Assembly (NCBI GenBank): GCA_003013855.2
Contig: PVNU02004100.1
Span: 1,338,501-1,402,500 of the forward strand
Origin: Liriodendron chinense
Taxonomy: Eukaryota > Streptophyta > Magnoliopsida > Magnoliales > Magnoliaceae
DNA length: 64,000 nt
Direction: 5' to 3'
The notes under the pieces were generated by a model, which did no database searches, was not told the DNA's origin, and saw only the letters and a program-made list of their open reading frames with translations. Position numbers and translations under genes: made by a program. Shown piece after piece: positions 23,201-36,500 of this stretch; position 1 is the first letter of the stretch, and every line of letters begins with the position of its first letter.

Positions 23201-26200
23201 TCATCCCCAATCAAAGTAATGTCATCCACATATATAAGTAAAATAGTTCTGCCTACTTGTTTGGTATGAATGAAGACGGTATGATCTGCCTGATATCGTT
23301 TGAAGCCAAAGGAGAGAATAGCAGCACTAAATCTGGCAAACCAAGCTTTGGAAGACTGCTTAAGACCATATAGAGCCTTTTTCAGCTTACACACCTTCCC
23401 AGACTCTCCCTTAAGCTGAAAACCAAGTGGAAGATCCATATAAACTTCTTTTGCTAGATCGCCATCGAGGAAGGCATTTTTAACATCCAGCTGAAAGAGA
23501 GGCCAATCAAGATTTGTTGCCAAGGAAATAATTAAGCGGACCGAATTCAACTTTGCAACAGGTGAGAATGTTTCATTGTAGTCGATCCCAAAATGTTGTG
23601 TAGCCTTTTGCCACCAGACAAGCTTTGTAGCCTTCAATAAACCCATCAGCCCAATACTTTTTGGAGAAAACACACTGGCACCCAACTGTACTTTTACCCG
23701 GGGGTAAGGGAAAGAGGTCTCAGGTGTCATTCTTTTGAAGAGCAACCATTTCTACCTCTATTGCTTGCTTCCAGGCAGGGACTGCAATAGCCTCAAGCAC
23801 TGACTTAGGAATAGAAGAGGATGAAATAGTAGCTAGGAAGGCATGATAAGAGGGTGAGAGACTCTTATAAGAAACAAAATTAGAAATAGGGTATAATGTG
23901 GGATGATGACTATGAGTGCGAGAAGCAACAGGAGATGAAGGACTAGCAGCAGAGGTAGGATGGGAGGAGCTATCTAAGACTGGAAGATGAGCTATTGGTA
24001 CGGATCAAAGCAATGTAACCAATGTGACTTTATATGATCGAAGGAACACTTTTCCTAAAAATTCCAGCAATGTAACCAATGAAACGAACTAGTACTCAGA
24101 AAATTCAGCAATATAAATTGCTAAATAACTAGTAGCAAAATTCAGCGGTGTACATATGGGAATAATCAACTCTAGAGTACCACAATATGATGAATGACAC
24201 TGTATGATGACGGACGACTATAACCTAGATATAAGATGAAACTGCCCTATGCTAACCTAAGCTCAGATATCAAATTTTGATGCAGGACAATGTTTTTTGT
24301 CCTAGAATGAGAAGAAAATTCAGATTTTAGATAATGTGAGCAAGAACAATAAATTTCAGCAACTTCATGTAAATCCAAACAATCAACGAGTAATAATCAT
24401 GTTAGATCCTAGGCTATCACATGCTCGAAATAGGAAATAATAATATAAGATCACCATAGGTCTCAATGGAATTAAGAAACTCCACAATTAGCATAGGGAA
24501 AGTCTACTATTCAAGGGAAATTAGTTGTATCTAAAAGGAATTAAATAGAATTAGGGTCTTGAGATGATTTAGGGTTAGGGTTTTGAGAGAAAAGGGGGGA
24601 AATCTGAAATTAGGTTTAGGGTTTTGAGAAAAGGGAAAATTAGGAAACTAGGGTTAGGGTTTTGATGGAATGAGGGGGGGGGGGCCCGTCCGTACCTATA
24701 AGATGGGAATGGCCTCACACGTGCAGGTGGGGTTGTTTGGGTTGCAGTCCTAGGGTTTGATGGGATTGATGGTGGAGAGATGAGAAGAGGGAAAAAGAAA
24801 GAGAAAAAGGGAAAAAGATGAAAAAGAGAGATGGGTTTGGGAAATACCTTGTAGAGGGAGAGAAGAGAGAAAAAACTTGGATTCACACCAAATAGTAACC
24901 CTTGAAATCGCTCTAAGAGAAGGTTTCACACCTTGGAGATCTCTTAAGCACATAAGCAAAGAGGAGAAAATCTGAAATTTCATTCAACCATTCATGCTCT
25001 CTAAGGGGGGAATGTTCAAGCTTTATTGCCTATTTGGGCTATAATTAGAAAAACGCCATTTCAGTTCTTTTTTGGTTCCCAACATGTCCTAATCATAAAA
25101 ACAATGTACGAAGAGTAATTAAACATCTAAACCACTCAAAAATATAAAAAATAATCCTAGAATAAAACTAATGTCCTCGGCTAAAGATAGCCCACGATCA
25201 ATTGTCCGATGATGTGCTCCATGTGATCCAACGGCCCGATCGTCGCGTCCATCTAATCTAACAATCCAAATCATTCCATCTAGCAACCAACCCACATGCA
25301 TCTTCCCAATGTAGGGTCTTCCAAATGCCTGTACATGCTACGTGGCGTCTTCAGCATGGGTACTTGCCTAGCCATAGAGAGACGGGCCCGCCTGCTCCTC
25401 TGGTACATGTGTAATGGCGTACGTGTGATGTCCCCATTAGTGTGGTGGTCAATTCATGCAAAGTCTGAGGACCCCACACCTAGTAGCAGTTATGAGGATC
25501 CTTAGGTATTTGGAATGTTCCCCTAGGAAGGGTATCTTATATAGAGTTCATTGTCATCTTCAAATAATTGGTTATTTAGATGCAAATTATGCAGGGTTGA
25601 GACATGATAGAATGTCGACTCGGGTTATTGCACCTTCCCTAAGCGGTAATGCGATTAATTGGAAAAGTAAAAAACAAAATGTGGTTGCCAAGTCAAGTGC
25701 TAAAGTGGGATAGAGGTCAATGGCACATACGACTTGCGTACTTATACAGTTGAAATCTCTTCTCGAAGAATTGAGATTCAGAGTTCAATTTTCAATGTCT
25801 TTATATTGCGATGATCAAGCTATGATACATATCACCAATAACCTTATGTTTCAAGAGAGAAACGAATCATATAATAGTTAATTGCCATTTCATTTGAGAC
25901 AAACCTGTGTTTCATGAGAGAACGAATCATATAGTAGTTAATTGCCATTTCATTCGAGACAAGATATCTCAGAGACAGATCCACACATCTTAAATTTCAC
26001 CTCATGATCAAATCACAAAATTCATTCACCAAGGCTCTTGGAAAATCTCAGTTCAACAAACTTGTTTGCAAGCTGGCCATGTAAAACATCAATGCTCCGG
26101 CTTGAGGGGGCAGTGTTAACGGTTATTGGTATGAGCCTACAACCCACTTGTTGCTTAGTGTTTTTAGTCTTGGGATATGCTAGACGCCTAGACATAATGG

Positions 26201-29200
26201 TTATTGTATTAGGGGCATTTTCTTCATATTTTCTTTTTATTGCTTAAATATAAGAGAAAGGGGATGGGAACGTAAACCCTAACCTATCTTTTCTTCTCTT
26301 TTTGACCTCTATGCAAATCTATACAATTCCCATCCTTGAATGAAGCCTATGCAATAATTCAAATGGTGTCTCTTGGGCCATCTCTACTAATGGTGGAGGT
26401 GACAGGTATGCTCTTGTTACCTCAATTGGCAGCGGTGACAAGAATCATGGAGGATGCAGTGGTTGTGCTTGTGGCTATGAGACAAGGTAAAGCAGTGGAA
26501 GTGATCACATTGTGGTTTCAAATTTTCAATAATTATATAGTTTAAACTTGTTATGATAAACCATCATGGGCCAACCATGCATATATCTCTAAAGAGGCAA
26601 TGAATGATGTTTGATGTCAGTCCTACCTACTCTCAACAGTCACAAAGTACTAATGGTGACTCAGTTACTCTCACTTGTGATGAATACTTTTTAAGTTATT
26701 ATAAGGCAAGTAGTCTTCCAAAGAATGCTCCTTCCTTTTCCTCTGCGGCCATGTCCGTGGACACAGGTATATAGTTTGTCTTGCTTTCCAACAGCTAGCA
26801 CTGTGGATAACTGACCAGGGAGCATTTACTCATGTGGCTCGTTCTCGTGTTTCCTGTTCTTAAGAAGTCAATTTTGAATGCTTCTGTTACACTAGTTGAT
26901 GGATAATTCTTGTGAATGAGGATGGATGGAGTTCTTGAAGAATTAGAATCTTCACCTTCAAATCTTACAGACGTATACTACCACAATCATAGTGCCATTG
27001 GCACAATTTCAAGTCTGTAGTTGCGTGAGAAGAACCAAACACAAACAGTGATTAGCACTTCTCTTGTAAGGTTGATATGAAGTATGTCAAGTTTTTACTC
27101 AAAAGTGAATAAAAGTGCATGTCTTTTAACTAAATATCCATTGAGAGGTACAACAATACAAATTACTCTAGTGCTCAACTCAACTCGCAACCCAGGAAAA
27201 GAGGGTTTCCTAACAAAGAACTAGGAATAGTCGTTTTTTTTTAGAGTGCATGTTTAACTAAGAAGGTGAAGAAAGGCATTGACGGCATTTTTATGCACTG
27301 GCATTTCTATATCATTGTTCAGTTTCGGAGTGTAAAGTGTACATATCTATGTTTATGTCACTTTGAATCGGTATCTTTTCATGGGTCATCCATTAATGAG
27401 TTTAATTTGCTATGATAATGCCACAGCCAGTCAACGTTTTTTCACAGGTCACCTATTCATTTATTAACATCATCCAGCTGCTTTTTAGCCTTCTAAAAGG
27501 TTCGTATTTTTTTGAAGTTCCACAAGGTGATGGCATTTAGTCTCAACCTTCTTAGCATTATATCACCAAAATATATAATTATCTTATATTGAATCCACAA
27601 AGCTAATCTCCATCCATTTCAAATCACCGATTTGATTCTTCATGTTCGCATGTATGCAATCTGACAGACACTACTTTCAAACCTAGAAAAGGCTATGGTA
27701 GCAGGCATGCATGGCTTCCCAATAATGAGAAGAAACCATAGAATCCAATCCAACATGACCAGTGCTCAAATGCCAGAACAACATGAAAATAGAGCAATTC
27801 TACATTTCATGGTAGTGATTGAAAAGAGTGTCATATGGTCATCAATTGAATCAAAATTGCACTGCATCATTGAGAATAATCTTGAATACTTACCCTGCTG
27901 GAAACTGGAGAAGATTGATGAAAAACTGTTTGATGTCATCTGATGATTCAGGAGTGGCATCAGCTGCAATCTTGGCAATTTCGCTACATATCTATGGAGC
28001 AGGGAAATCAGAAACACAATGCTTGAAGGAAAGACTAAGAGAACATTAAAAAATATATCAGTAGAAACATTACAGTAATCAAGCATGACAGAACGGTATA
28101 ATCCAGCTCCTCTCTATAAACATCCATCAAAGAAAGCAAAGATGATAATGTCTGCTTACAAGCCATACACAGGGCATACGAATCATCCAAAATGCCTGAA
28201 ATTGAGAACATTATGAATGCAAGTTAGCCTGACTACTAAAAGAAAAAAGTGAAAAAAAATAATGGTGAACACAGCCATATTACCAAATCTATCTGTTGCA
28301 AACAGACAGTTGGCCTCTATCGCGTATCTAAGTCTGGCTGCAAGTTGATCATCATATTTCACCCGATAGAAACCTGTCTGGTCAACATTAATTTTATACC
28401 AAAAACGTTCTGGATTTTTCTCATCCCCTTCCCCTTGGTTCCTTTTTTCCGTCAAGCTTTCATTGGAAGAACCCACAAGCTCCAATATCTCTAACCTGTC
28501 AGATTTAGTTTGCAAAACGAAATTCTTGCCGGTAACATATGAACCACCGCATAGTGTAATGGGAACAATCCACTGTCCATCCCCGAGGAGTCCACTTGAT
28601 AGGAATTGTGACTGCAATCAATAAAACTAATTTAAGGAACAAAGAAATGCAAAGAAAAAGGAGAGACAATAAAATTGCCTGAAACCACACAAAGAATCAT
28701 GATGTATATTGAACAAGACACTTCCATGTTTATGCAGGCTAAACAACTGCCAAAAAATGCAGAGGAAAACATTGTGCTAGAATAATCGCATAAACATGCT
28801 GTCAGCATCATCATCTTTCAAAAAATTAAAAAGGAAATAAAGAAAAAGAAAAAGAAAAATATTTTCAGTATGGTAGGATTATTTATGGGCATTATAAGCA
28901 CAATTAATGAGGTGTCACTGTCACCCAATCGAAACAATAAGGTGATGGGTGGTGTATAGATGCTTTCCTTATTTATGTTTCTATTGTTATGTTTATTGAT
29001 CTTTTTGTTAGCCTGGGTTTTTTCTGAAGAAAATGAAGACCACTTGTAAGGGCCTGTCTAGGCGCACCTGTTTAAGAAGGGGCCTCACAACTACTTTTTA
29101 GGCGACTCTGTGAGAACCAATCTCCTTCAACAAGTCAGCATTTTAGTGCTTTATTTGTCGAGCGGAATAGTGAAATGGGGTTTGCAAAGTGCATCCAAAC

Positions 29201-32200
29201 AAACATAAAAAACGATGGTTTGGCTTGAAAGGGGGTGTTTATGCCTCAAACACCCCTTTGGAGGGTGCGTCCAAAAGGGACCCAAGTATGTTATCAGTGT
29301 CTCTATGATCCCGATACTAGTATATGCTAACATATCATGTCAAGACACCATACCATGATACCAGTAGTGGATGCTGTAGTATACTTGTCAGAAATGTTCT
29401 ACCAAAATCCTATCATATTAGGTGGAACCGTGGAAGACACCTCCTTTATTGGTAAATCAAAGCCACCTATACATTTCCTGTTTGTTTGCTGAATTTAAAA
29501 TGCTGTTTGACAAGATAGACCCGGACCATTGGTCCTCACCATTAAAGGGTTGAAAAAAGCCACACAGCTTGAGTCTGAACTCCTCCGATCGAACCATCAT
29601 ATGAAGTTAGTCCCATCATGGACTTCATAAATTATCACCACTAGCAATGTCGTTTGTTCATGTTTATCAATATTTGTCATCCTTCCTAGATCTCCTCAGC
29701 ACTCAAGTATGTCATTCCATGATCTCCCATGAAGTTTCATCTCTCCATCATCTTTGTAAACGCTTATTGCGGCAGTCCCTCCACTATGACCAACATAGAC
29801 TGCTTTTGTGCCTTTATTTTCTTTTTGTGAAGAATGAAGAAAATGAGGGAAGAGCTTCTTTTCTTTTCTCCTTAGGGCTTGTTTGGCACCATGGATTTGA
29901 GAGGAAGTGATGAGAAGTGGAATCCATGATATGAATTCTCCTCAATTCCAATTCTTATCAATTCCAGATTTCCTGTTTGGCAGCCAGAACTTGGAAAGAA
30001 GTCAGACAAGAGGGAATGGATGGTGTGGATTTTAATCCAACCGTATGCCCACCTATACTTTGGATTTTGATCCCACCATCCATCCATTTTTAAATCCATG
30101 CCGTCCATCCATTTTTACTGATCATTTTATGGCAAGATCCAAAAAATAAAGCAGATCCACATCTCAGGTGGACCATAAAACAGGAAAAAGTGGAGAGCGG
30201 CCTTTATGATGCATAAAAGTTTTCGATCAAACTGATATTTGTGTGGTACCTTCATCCAGGTCTTTATGACCTTATCAACAAGTTGAATGGTGAATAAACA
30301 TTCATGTGGCCCTAAGAAATTTTTAATGGTGGGTATTTAATCACCACTGTTTCCTGTGGTGTGTAGGATCCGCATCTTCTTCATTTTTGGAATTGTGCCC
30401 TAAACTGAGCTTTCAAAACACATGGATGTCAGAAATATACATCATGTTGGGTCCCACAGTCAGGGATACATGGGCATAGTTTGGGTGGATCCCCAACCGT
30501 GGGGCCACTGTGATGTATGTGCCTTACATCTACACTGTCCATGCAATTTGAAAGCTCATTTTAGGGCATGGTCCCTGTCAAATCACCACTTTCTCTAAAA
30601 GCTCGAACTGTTAGAGGACGGCGTATCAATGTATATCAAGGGACTTCAACACTCCCCTGCACGTGTGGGGTGGAACTTCGCACTGGAACATATTGGGCAA
30701 GGGTGGAGGGACACTCATAGCTCACACCCAGGTGGAGGGATAATCACAACTTACATCATAAATGGCCCCCCATGGGAGAATATATTACCGGTGGCATATT
30801 TGCTACTTCCGGGATTTGAACACAAGACCTTCCTCTCTGATACCACGTTAAACAACCTGTAACGCCCCGTAAAACAACCGACCCTTAAACCCGAATATGT
30901 CCTCGGGCCATGTCACGCTTACGTCACTCCAAGGCATTTAATTGGCCAATAGTAGCCTCTTGAAACCGAGGCTTCCCTAATCCAGGCTCCACGTGCGCAC
31001 CCGTCGGGTCTTTGCGCTACCCAATCCGAATCAGGTCGGTTTGAGACTTAAATAAGTCGACCCCCATGTCGGGCCTGGCACCTTCGTTGGATCCGCACGC
31101 TGAAATTGATATCCGAAACCGTAAAACTGCACAACACTATGATTACACCCTAAGCGCGAGTGTACTCTCACCAACCTTATGTAAACCAATCATTACAACA
31201 CATACTTTTCTTGTGTGGCCCTTCTGCACCCTTGCATGGCGTTGAGATTAAGGACTTAGAACTTAAATATAACATCCACCACAATCCCAAACTTGCAGCC
31301 CTGATCGACGGTCGGTGACCGTCGAACTGATCCGTCACCATAGCTCGCAATTGCCACATTATATTCTCGTAGGATGGCACATGTAACCATATCCTGGGCC
31401 TGGAGGACTATCCCTCGGTCCAAAATTAGACCCAAAAGGCTACTTATATCCACTTAAAAAGTTGAGGGCTATATATCCTAATTTTCCAAGGTTATAAAAG
31501 CCCTTTTTCTCTCAGCCACTCTCATTTCTACCAACATCTAGCTGAGAAAGGAGAGAGAGAGTGAGGAAGAGAAGTTGGGGGAGAAGGAGATCAGCCCAAG
31601 GAGGGCTTGTGCATGTCGATATAGGGCAATTCCTTAGCTGCCTTCGCCACATAGGGCTAGGAGAGTACCGGATTCAGCTTCATCCAGCCCCACAGGTAAT
31701 TGGAATGAAGTATACACCTGGAGCTGTCAGATTTTCTGCTGAATCCATGCAATTTCCTAACATACAACCCCTCTCTTGCAGGAATTGCAAGGGATTTCGG
31801 AAATATGAGGTGTGTATCATTCCCTACAGGTTGTCTTGCATCAAATACAAGCCCACATGAATAATATCTCCAATTCTAGATAGATTTGCTAGATAGATGT
31901 AGAATCCCTTAGGGGTTAGTTCTTTAGATGTCTCTAAGACTAGGAATTTCATGTTTATATTGCTTAATCATCATGCATGTTTAATATTACATGAGTATAT
32001 ATATTACTATTCATATATTTATCTTAAATTGGAAAGAATTGCCTAATTGATTGTGCATTATTATTATTCCCTAAGATGCATGTGTATGTTGCTGTTGCAT
32101 CTTTGGGGAAATTGGTAATTTCTTCTGGTTGTTTGGAATTTTGAAATAATATCACCTGTATGTAACATCTATATAGTAGAGTAAGTTAAAGTTTAGCTCC

Positions 32201-33453
32201 TAGCATAGTCCCATGGTTCTATATGTTGCCGGATCGCGAAATTCATAGAGTTTGGGTTGGCCACACAGATTGGCCGTATCCCCGAAGTTGGAATCCCCAG
32301 GCGTGGTGTAATGCGGGTGCTGTCTGTGGTTCATGAACCACGTGGGGCATAGTACCCAAGGTCAGTCTCCCGTCATCCCCTTGCCTAAGGACCACCGACT
32401 CAACAAACCCGGTTCAGGTATAATGTTTGTATAAACGCCTATATTCGAATCCACATACCAGTACGACCATTGGATATGCCCACTAATAATTACATGGCGA
32501 ACGATCCCTAAAGACTCATGGGCCGGGCATGGTGGTATGGGACCTATGCCCGCGCTGTCGGCCTACGCCGGGGTGGTGCCCCTCCGTAGTGTCCTTGAGC
32601 ACCCATGGAGGCAGTGAGCCATCCATTTGTTTGACTATGGGCAAATGGCATGACTGAGCCACCCCCATCTGATTCAGACATGGCTGACGAGTCATGGCTG
32701 AATCGGACGCTCGGACTGTTTATCCGAGCTGGGATCCTTGGCGTTACTGGCGATGATATGTACTCGCCCGCAGGGAGCCAGATGATCCCTGATCGGCCGA
32801 GTGATATGGTAATGGTATGTTGGCTTCGCCAACCGGCTGGATGTTAAACTGATATAATTAAGGATTTGGATAATCATTCATGGTTTGGCATGACATTCAT
32901 TCGGGCAGGTGACTGGGGTGGTGCCCCTGTCATGGTGGCCCAGTCTGTGCGAGTGTTGTGGTGGTGCCACACGTTGTTCGCTGTAACAAACTGGTGTTTG
33001 GGGCATGCACATATGCATTTCATGCACTCATGCACTAAATAACTGTGCTTTGTTGGTATGGATATCTTAGTTAGGAATGATGTGTAATAAAATCCATTAT
33101 TTATGTATGCTTTCATTTGTGCATTGATAACTTGTATGTAATGTTACCACTGAGTTGGCCACTCACTCCTCATTCTGGGAACGGTATTATAACACACCAC
33201 CCAGACGCCGCATGTGACCCAGGTTTACAGGAGGAGAGAGAAGCGGCAGAATACGAGGAGTTAGCCGCTGGCAAGGATCCATACATTCAGTATGTAGACG
33301 ACTAGTATAGAGGGTGATAGGAGATCCTTGTTATGGCGGATTGCGCCGGGTTGTCACAATGTATAGGTTTTTGCTATAGTTTTTGGAGCCTGGTGATCGG
33401 GGCCCTTGGCGGGTCCCGTCGAGTGAGTTGTTGATGTTAATTAATTCTATTAG

Positions 33454-33511
<58 letters not shown>

Positions 33512-36500
33512 CTTCTTCTTTTGGATATGGATATCTCATGTGTTTGCTTCTAGTTGAGTATTATTCTGATTCCAGTAGCTTGCTTATTTCATTGCATATT
33601 TTGCATAAAGTGGGGCCCGGGATATTGGGGGCCGAGGATGCCCTCGACTCTTGACATCCGGGGTGTCACAAGAGTTGGTATCAGAGCATCGGCTGTAGAA
33701 ACAACTGAGATGTGGGCAATGGATCCACCGAAATGAAGAATGATGGGCTATATAAGTGCCAAACGAGAGACCCAAGTTTAAGACTTGGGCGTCGTGTGAG
33801 AATAGTTGGTGGTCACTTGGGAGCGTGTACATGAGGGGGATAGAATTAGAGGTGATGAGTGGTCAGCTTTGGAAAAGGCTGAGGGGTTATGGGAGTGAGA
33901 AAAGTGGCCAAGGGTAAAAAATCAGGAACTTGGGAAGTTCCTCCAGATTGTCTAGGTACCACCTGGATGCCATTTGAATGCCACCATAGGGCACACCCCT
34001 TTTTGGACAGATTGCTCAGGTGCCACCTGGATGCTACCGTAGGACACACCCCCTTTTGGACAGATTGCTCAGGTGCCACCTGGATGCCACCTGGATGCTA
34101 CAGTGGGACACACCCCCTTTTGGACAGATTGCTCAGGTGCTACCTGGATGCCACCGTACGGGCACAGTGACGCGCGTGTGGGCCCCTTTAAAACCTATTC
34201 TTTCACCCCATTTCATTCCACTTCTTTTATTTTCTCTCCTCTCTCATTTCCTACCATAGCCAAGCTTTCAAAACCTCTAAACTCCTCCTCCTTGCTCTCA
34301 AATCCTAGAAGACCTCCACCCCCTTTCTTCTCCAACTTCAAGAATCCATCGATGGCAGCCTTCCTCTCCGTCGTTGCTTCTTTCTTCGTCATTCCCCTCC
34401 TTGTGGCTCTCACCGGAAACAAGAGGGCTGCCGCTAGCACGAGCCGAGGGGCTGCCGCTAGGATGGTTGCACGTCGATCCGTTGTAGGGTGTCGTTTAAA
34501 GTAAATTAACATGCAATGTATGTGGCATTCCTGCCTAAAGGATGAAAATATCAATGATATACTCTTTTTTTTTACAGCTAAGGAGAAATCTATATTTCTG
34601 ATAGTTATGTGCTTAATAGTTACTGTTTTATTTTCTTTAAGTGCATGGATGATTGACAAGTAATTACAAATGTTGAATGTATGCCTAGACAAGAGCCTAG
34701 TAAGGTACTAACTCTAGTTCCCTTGCCTGTTCAGTGACAGGCCATAACGGGTAGACATAGTCTACACACGAGGGCACCGGAATGTAGGGCGTGACAATCT
34801 GCTCGAACCGGCGAGAGGCCCTAACGACCCTAGCTCTAGTACCGAGCCTCCCGTCACTTTGGGAGACTTTCAGGCCCCAGCCCAAGAACACGGACCCGTG
34901 GCGAATGATGGGGCGGGTTACCACCCAAGACCACCGTTACCGCCTCCGCCACCGCTACCCCAAGCCCCCGCTAAATCAAGATGTCATGCAGCAACTACTA
35001 TTTGCGCTGCAACAGCAGCAACAAACGCTGACAATGATCATGGGGTCAATTGTGCAAAATTCGGGTAGCGCCACCATTTCATGCCCTCCAAACCCCGTTA
35101 ACACTTAGGCGACACCTCCGCCGCCACTTGCACCCGCGAGGGCCGCCCCAGTGTATAGAGAGGGCATCTTTGAACGTTTCCAGAAGATGCGCCCCCCAAC
35201 CTTCGCTTGAACTCACAATCCGGCTGATGCCGAACATTGGCTAGATCAAATGGTCAAAATGGTGGAGCCTTTCCACTGTTCTGAGGCTGAACAAGTTGAA
35301 CTTATTGCGTTTTCCTTAGAAAAGGACGCGGATTTATGGTGGAAGAGTGTACGTCGCATGGTTCCGAAAGACCATGTGTGGACTTGGCAGGAATTTAAGG
35401 ACCGCTTCTATGAGAAGTATTTTCCAATTACTTACCGTCACGCACAGGAGGCCCAATTCCATAAATTACAACAGGGGAACATGAGTGTTGGAGAATACAA
35501 AACATGGTTCTCGGAGTTATTACGATATGCGCCGGCCACAACCGCGGATGAAGGGGCGAAGTTGCGACACTGCTTAGAAGGGTTACAACCTGGAATTCGC
35601 ACAAAAATGTGCTGTTCCGACATCTCAACATATGCGGATGCCTTTGCCAAGGCGCTTGAATCTGAGCAAGATGCCATCCGTCTCTCCCGAGCTCGCCTTC
35701 AGGCCAATTCAAGAGAGAGGGCAGAGTTCTCCACATATGCTCCTTCAAGTAAAAAGACTCTAGTTGAACCGACGCCATTACGTGCACTACCGCCTCCACC
35801 GAGCTCCAACCCGATTCGAAACTGCACATATTGCAAGAAAAATGGCCATACTGAACCCTATTGTTACACTAAGATAAAAGATCTTAACCTCAAGCCTTCA
35901 ACGCCATCGGCCTGGCCGTAAAACCGCCCAAACGCCACATCTTCAAGATCGGCTAAGCAGCCCACACAGACAGGTCGTCCTACATCTCAAGCGATCCGCC
36001 CCTACTCAGCACCGGCAACAACGGGGGCTAATAGGGTCCAACAGGCATGCGTGAATGCACTGATTTCAAAAGAGATAGAGACGCCTGATTATTTCCCTTG
36101 CGCTTTTGAAGGTACCGCTCGCATCCTTGACTCTCCAGTTTACTGTTTGATAGACACGGGTGCATCTGTCTCCTGCATCTCGTACTCTTTAATCAAACGA
36201 CTAGGATTAAAGACTACCGAAACACCCAAACGGGCCGTCGCGACAGCATCGGGAGCATTCTCTGACACTACCAAAGCCTGTCTTCAGTGCCCCATTGTCC
36301 TAAGGGACAAGGAGGTCCACATTGACTTGGTTGCCATCAGCCTGTACCACTATGACATCATTATCGGCATGGACTGGCTAACCTCCGTGTCGGCAGAATT
36401 AGATTGTGAAACCAGAATGATGGCTATTCACTTACCTGAGCAAGATCCCATCTCGATCCCCGTCAGGAACAGCTACAGGTATCGTGCTGAACTGTATGCC

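Larger units (their letters stand above)
22051..24005 (-). mobile_element. Ty1/copia 3' half with 3' LTR, 5'-truncated
   Basis: Minus-strand integrase tail, RT, RNase H, purine tract (GAGTGGGAG) and 3' LTR (22051-22272, starting TGTTGGGATATT). It stops at about 24005, in the same domain region where the 1-4635 element continues. Closely related to that element and to the one at 49993-60013. Confidence 0.87.
16896..27893 (-). other. Large aminopeptidase intron D-E (11.0 kb)
   Basis: 10,998 bp between exons D and E. It holds, from low to high coordinates, an interrupted copia element and its 3' LTR (17143-22050), a solo LTR inside that (17601-19561), a second copia 3' half (22051-24005), an LTR with primer site in minus orientation (24255-25435), copia RNase H-LTR-gag remains on the plus strand (25440-27050), and about 0.85 kb of unassigned AT-rich sequence next to exon D (27050-27893). 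Confidence 0.85.

Noticed and set aside
24555..24665. TTAGGGTTT-like motifs as an interstitial telomere repeat
   Set aside because: Copies of TAGGGTTTTGAGA are irregular and separated by unrelated bases; not a telomere array.
24575..24886. 103-codon minus-strand frame rich in Phe, Ser and Pro
   Set aside because: Low-complexity translation of AG-rich LTR sequence with TAGGGTTT motifs.
33846..34504. Cys/Trp-rich plus-strand frames (93-143 codons) and a 159-codon minus frame
   Set aside because: They cover the tandem repeats in the gypsy leader; repeats make several frames open and no domain is recognisable.
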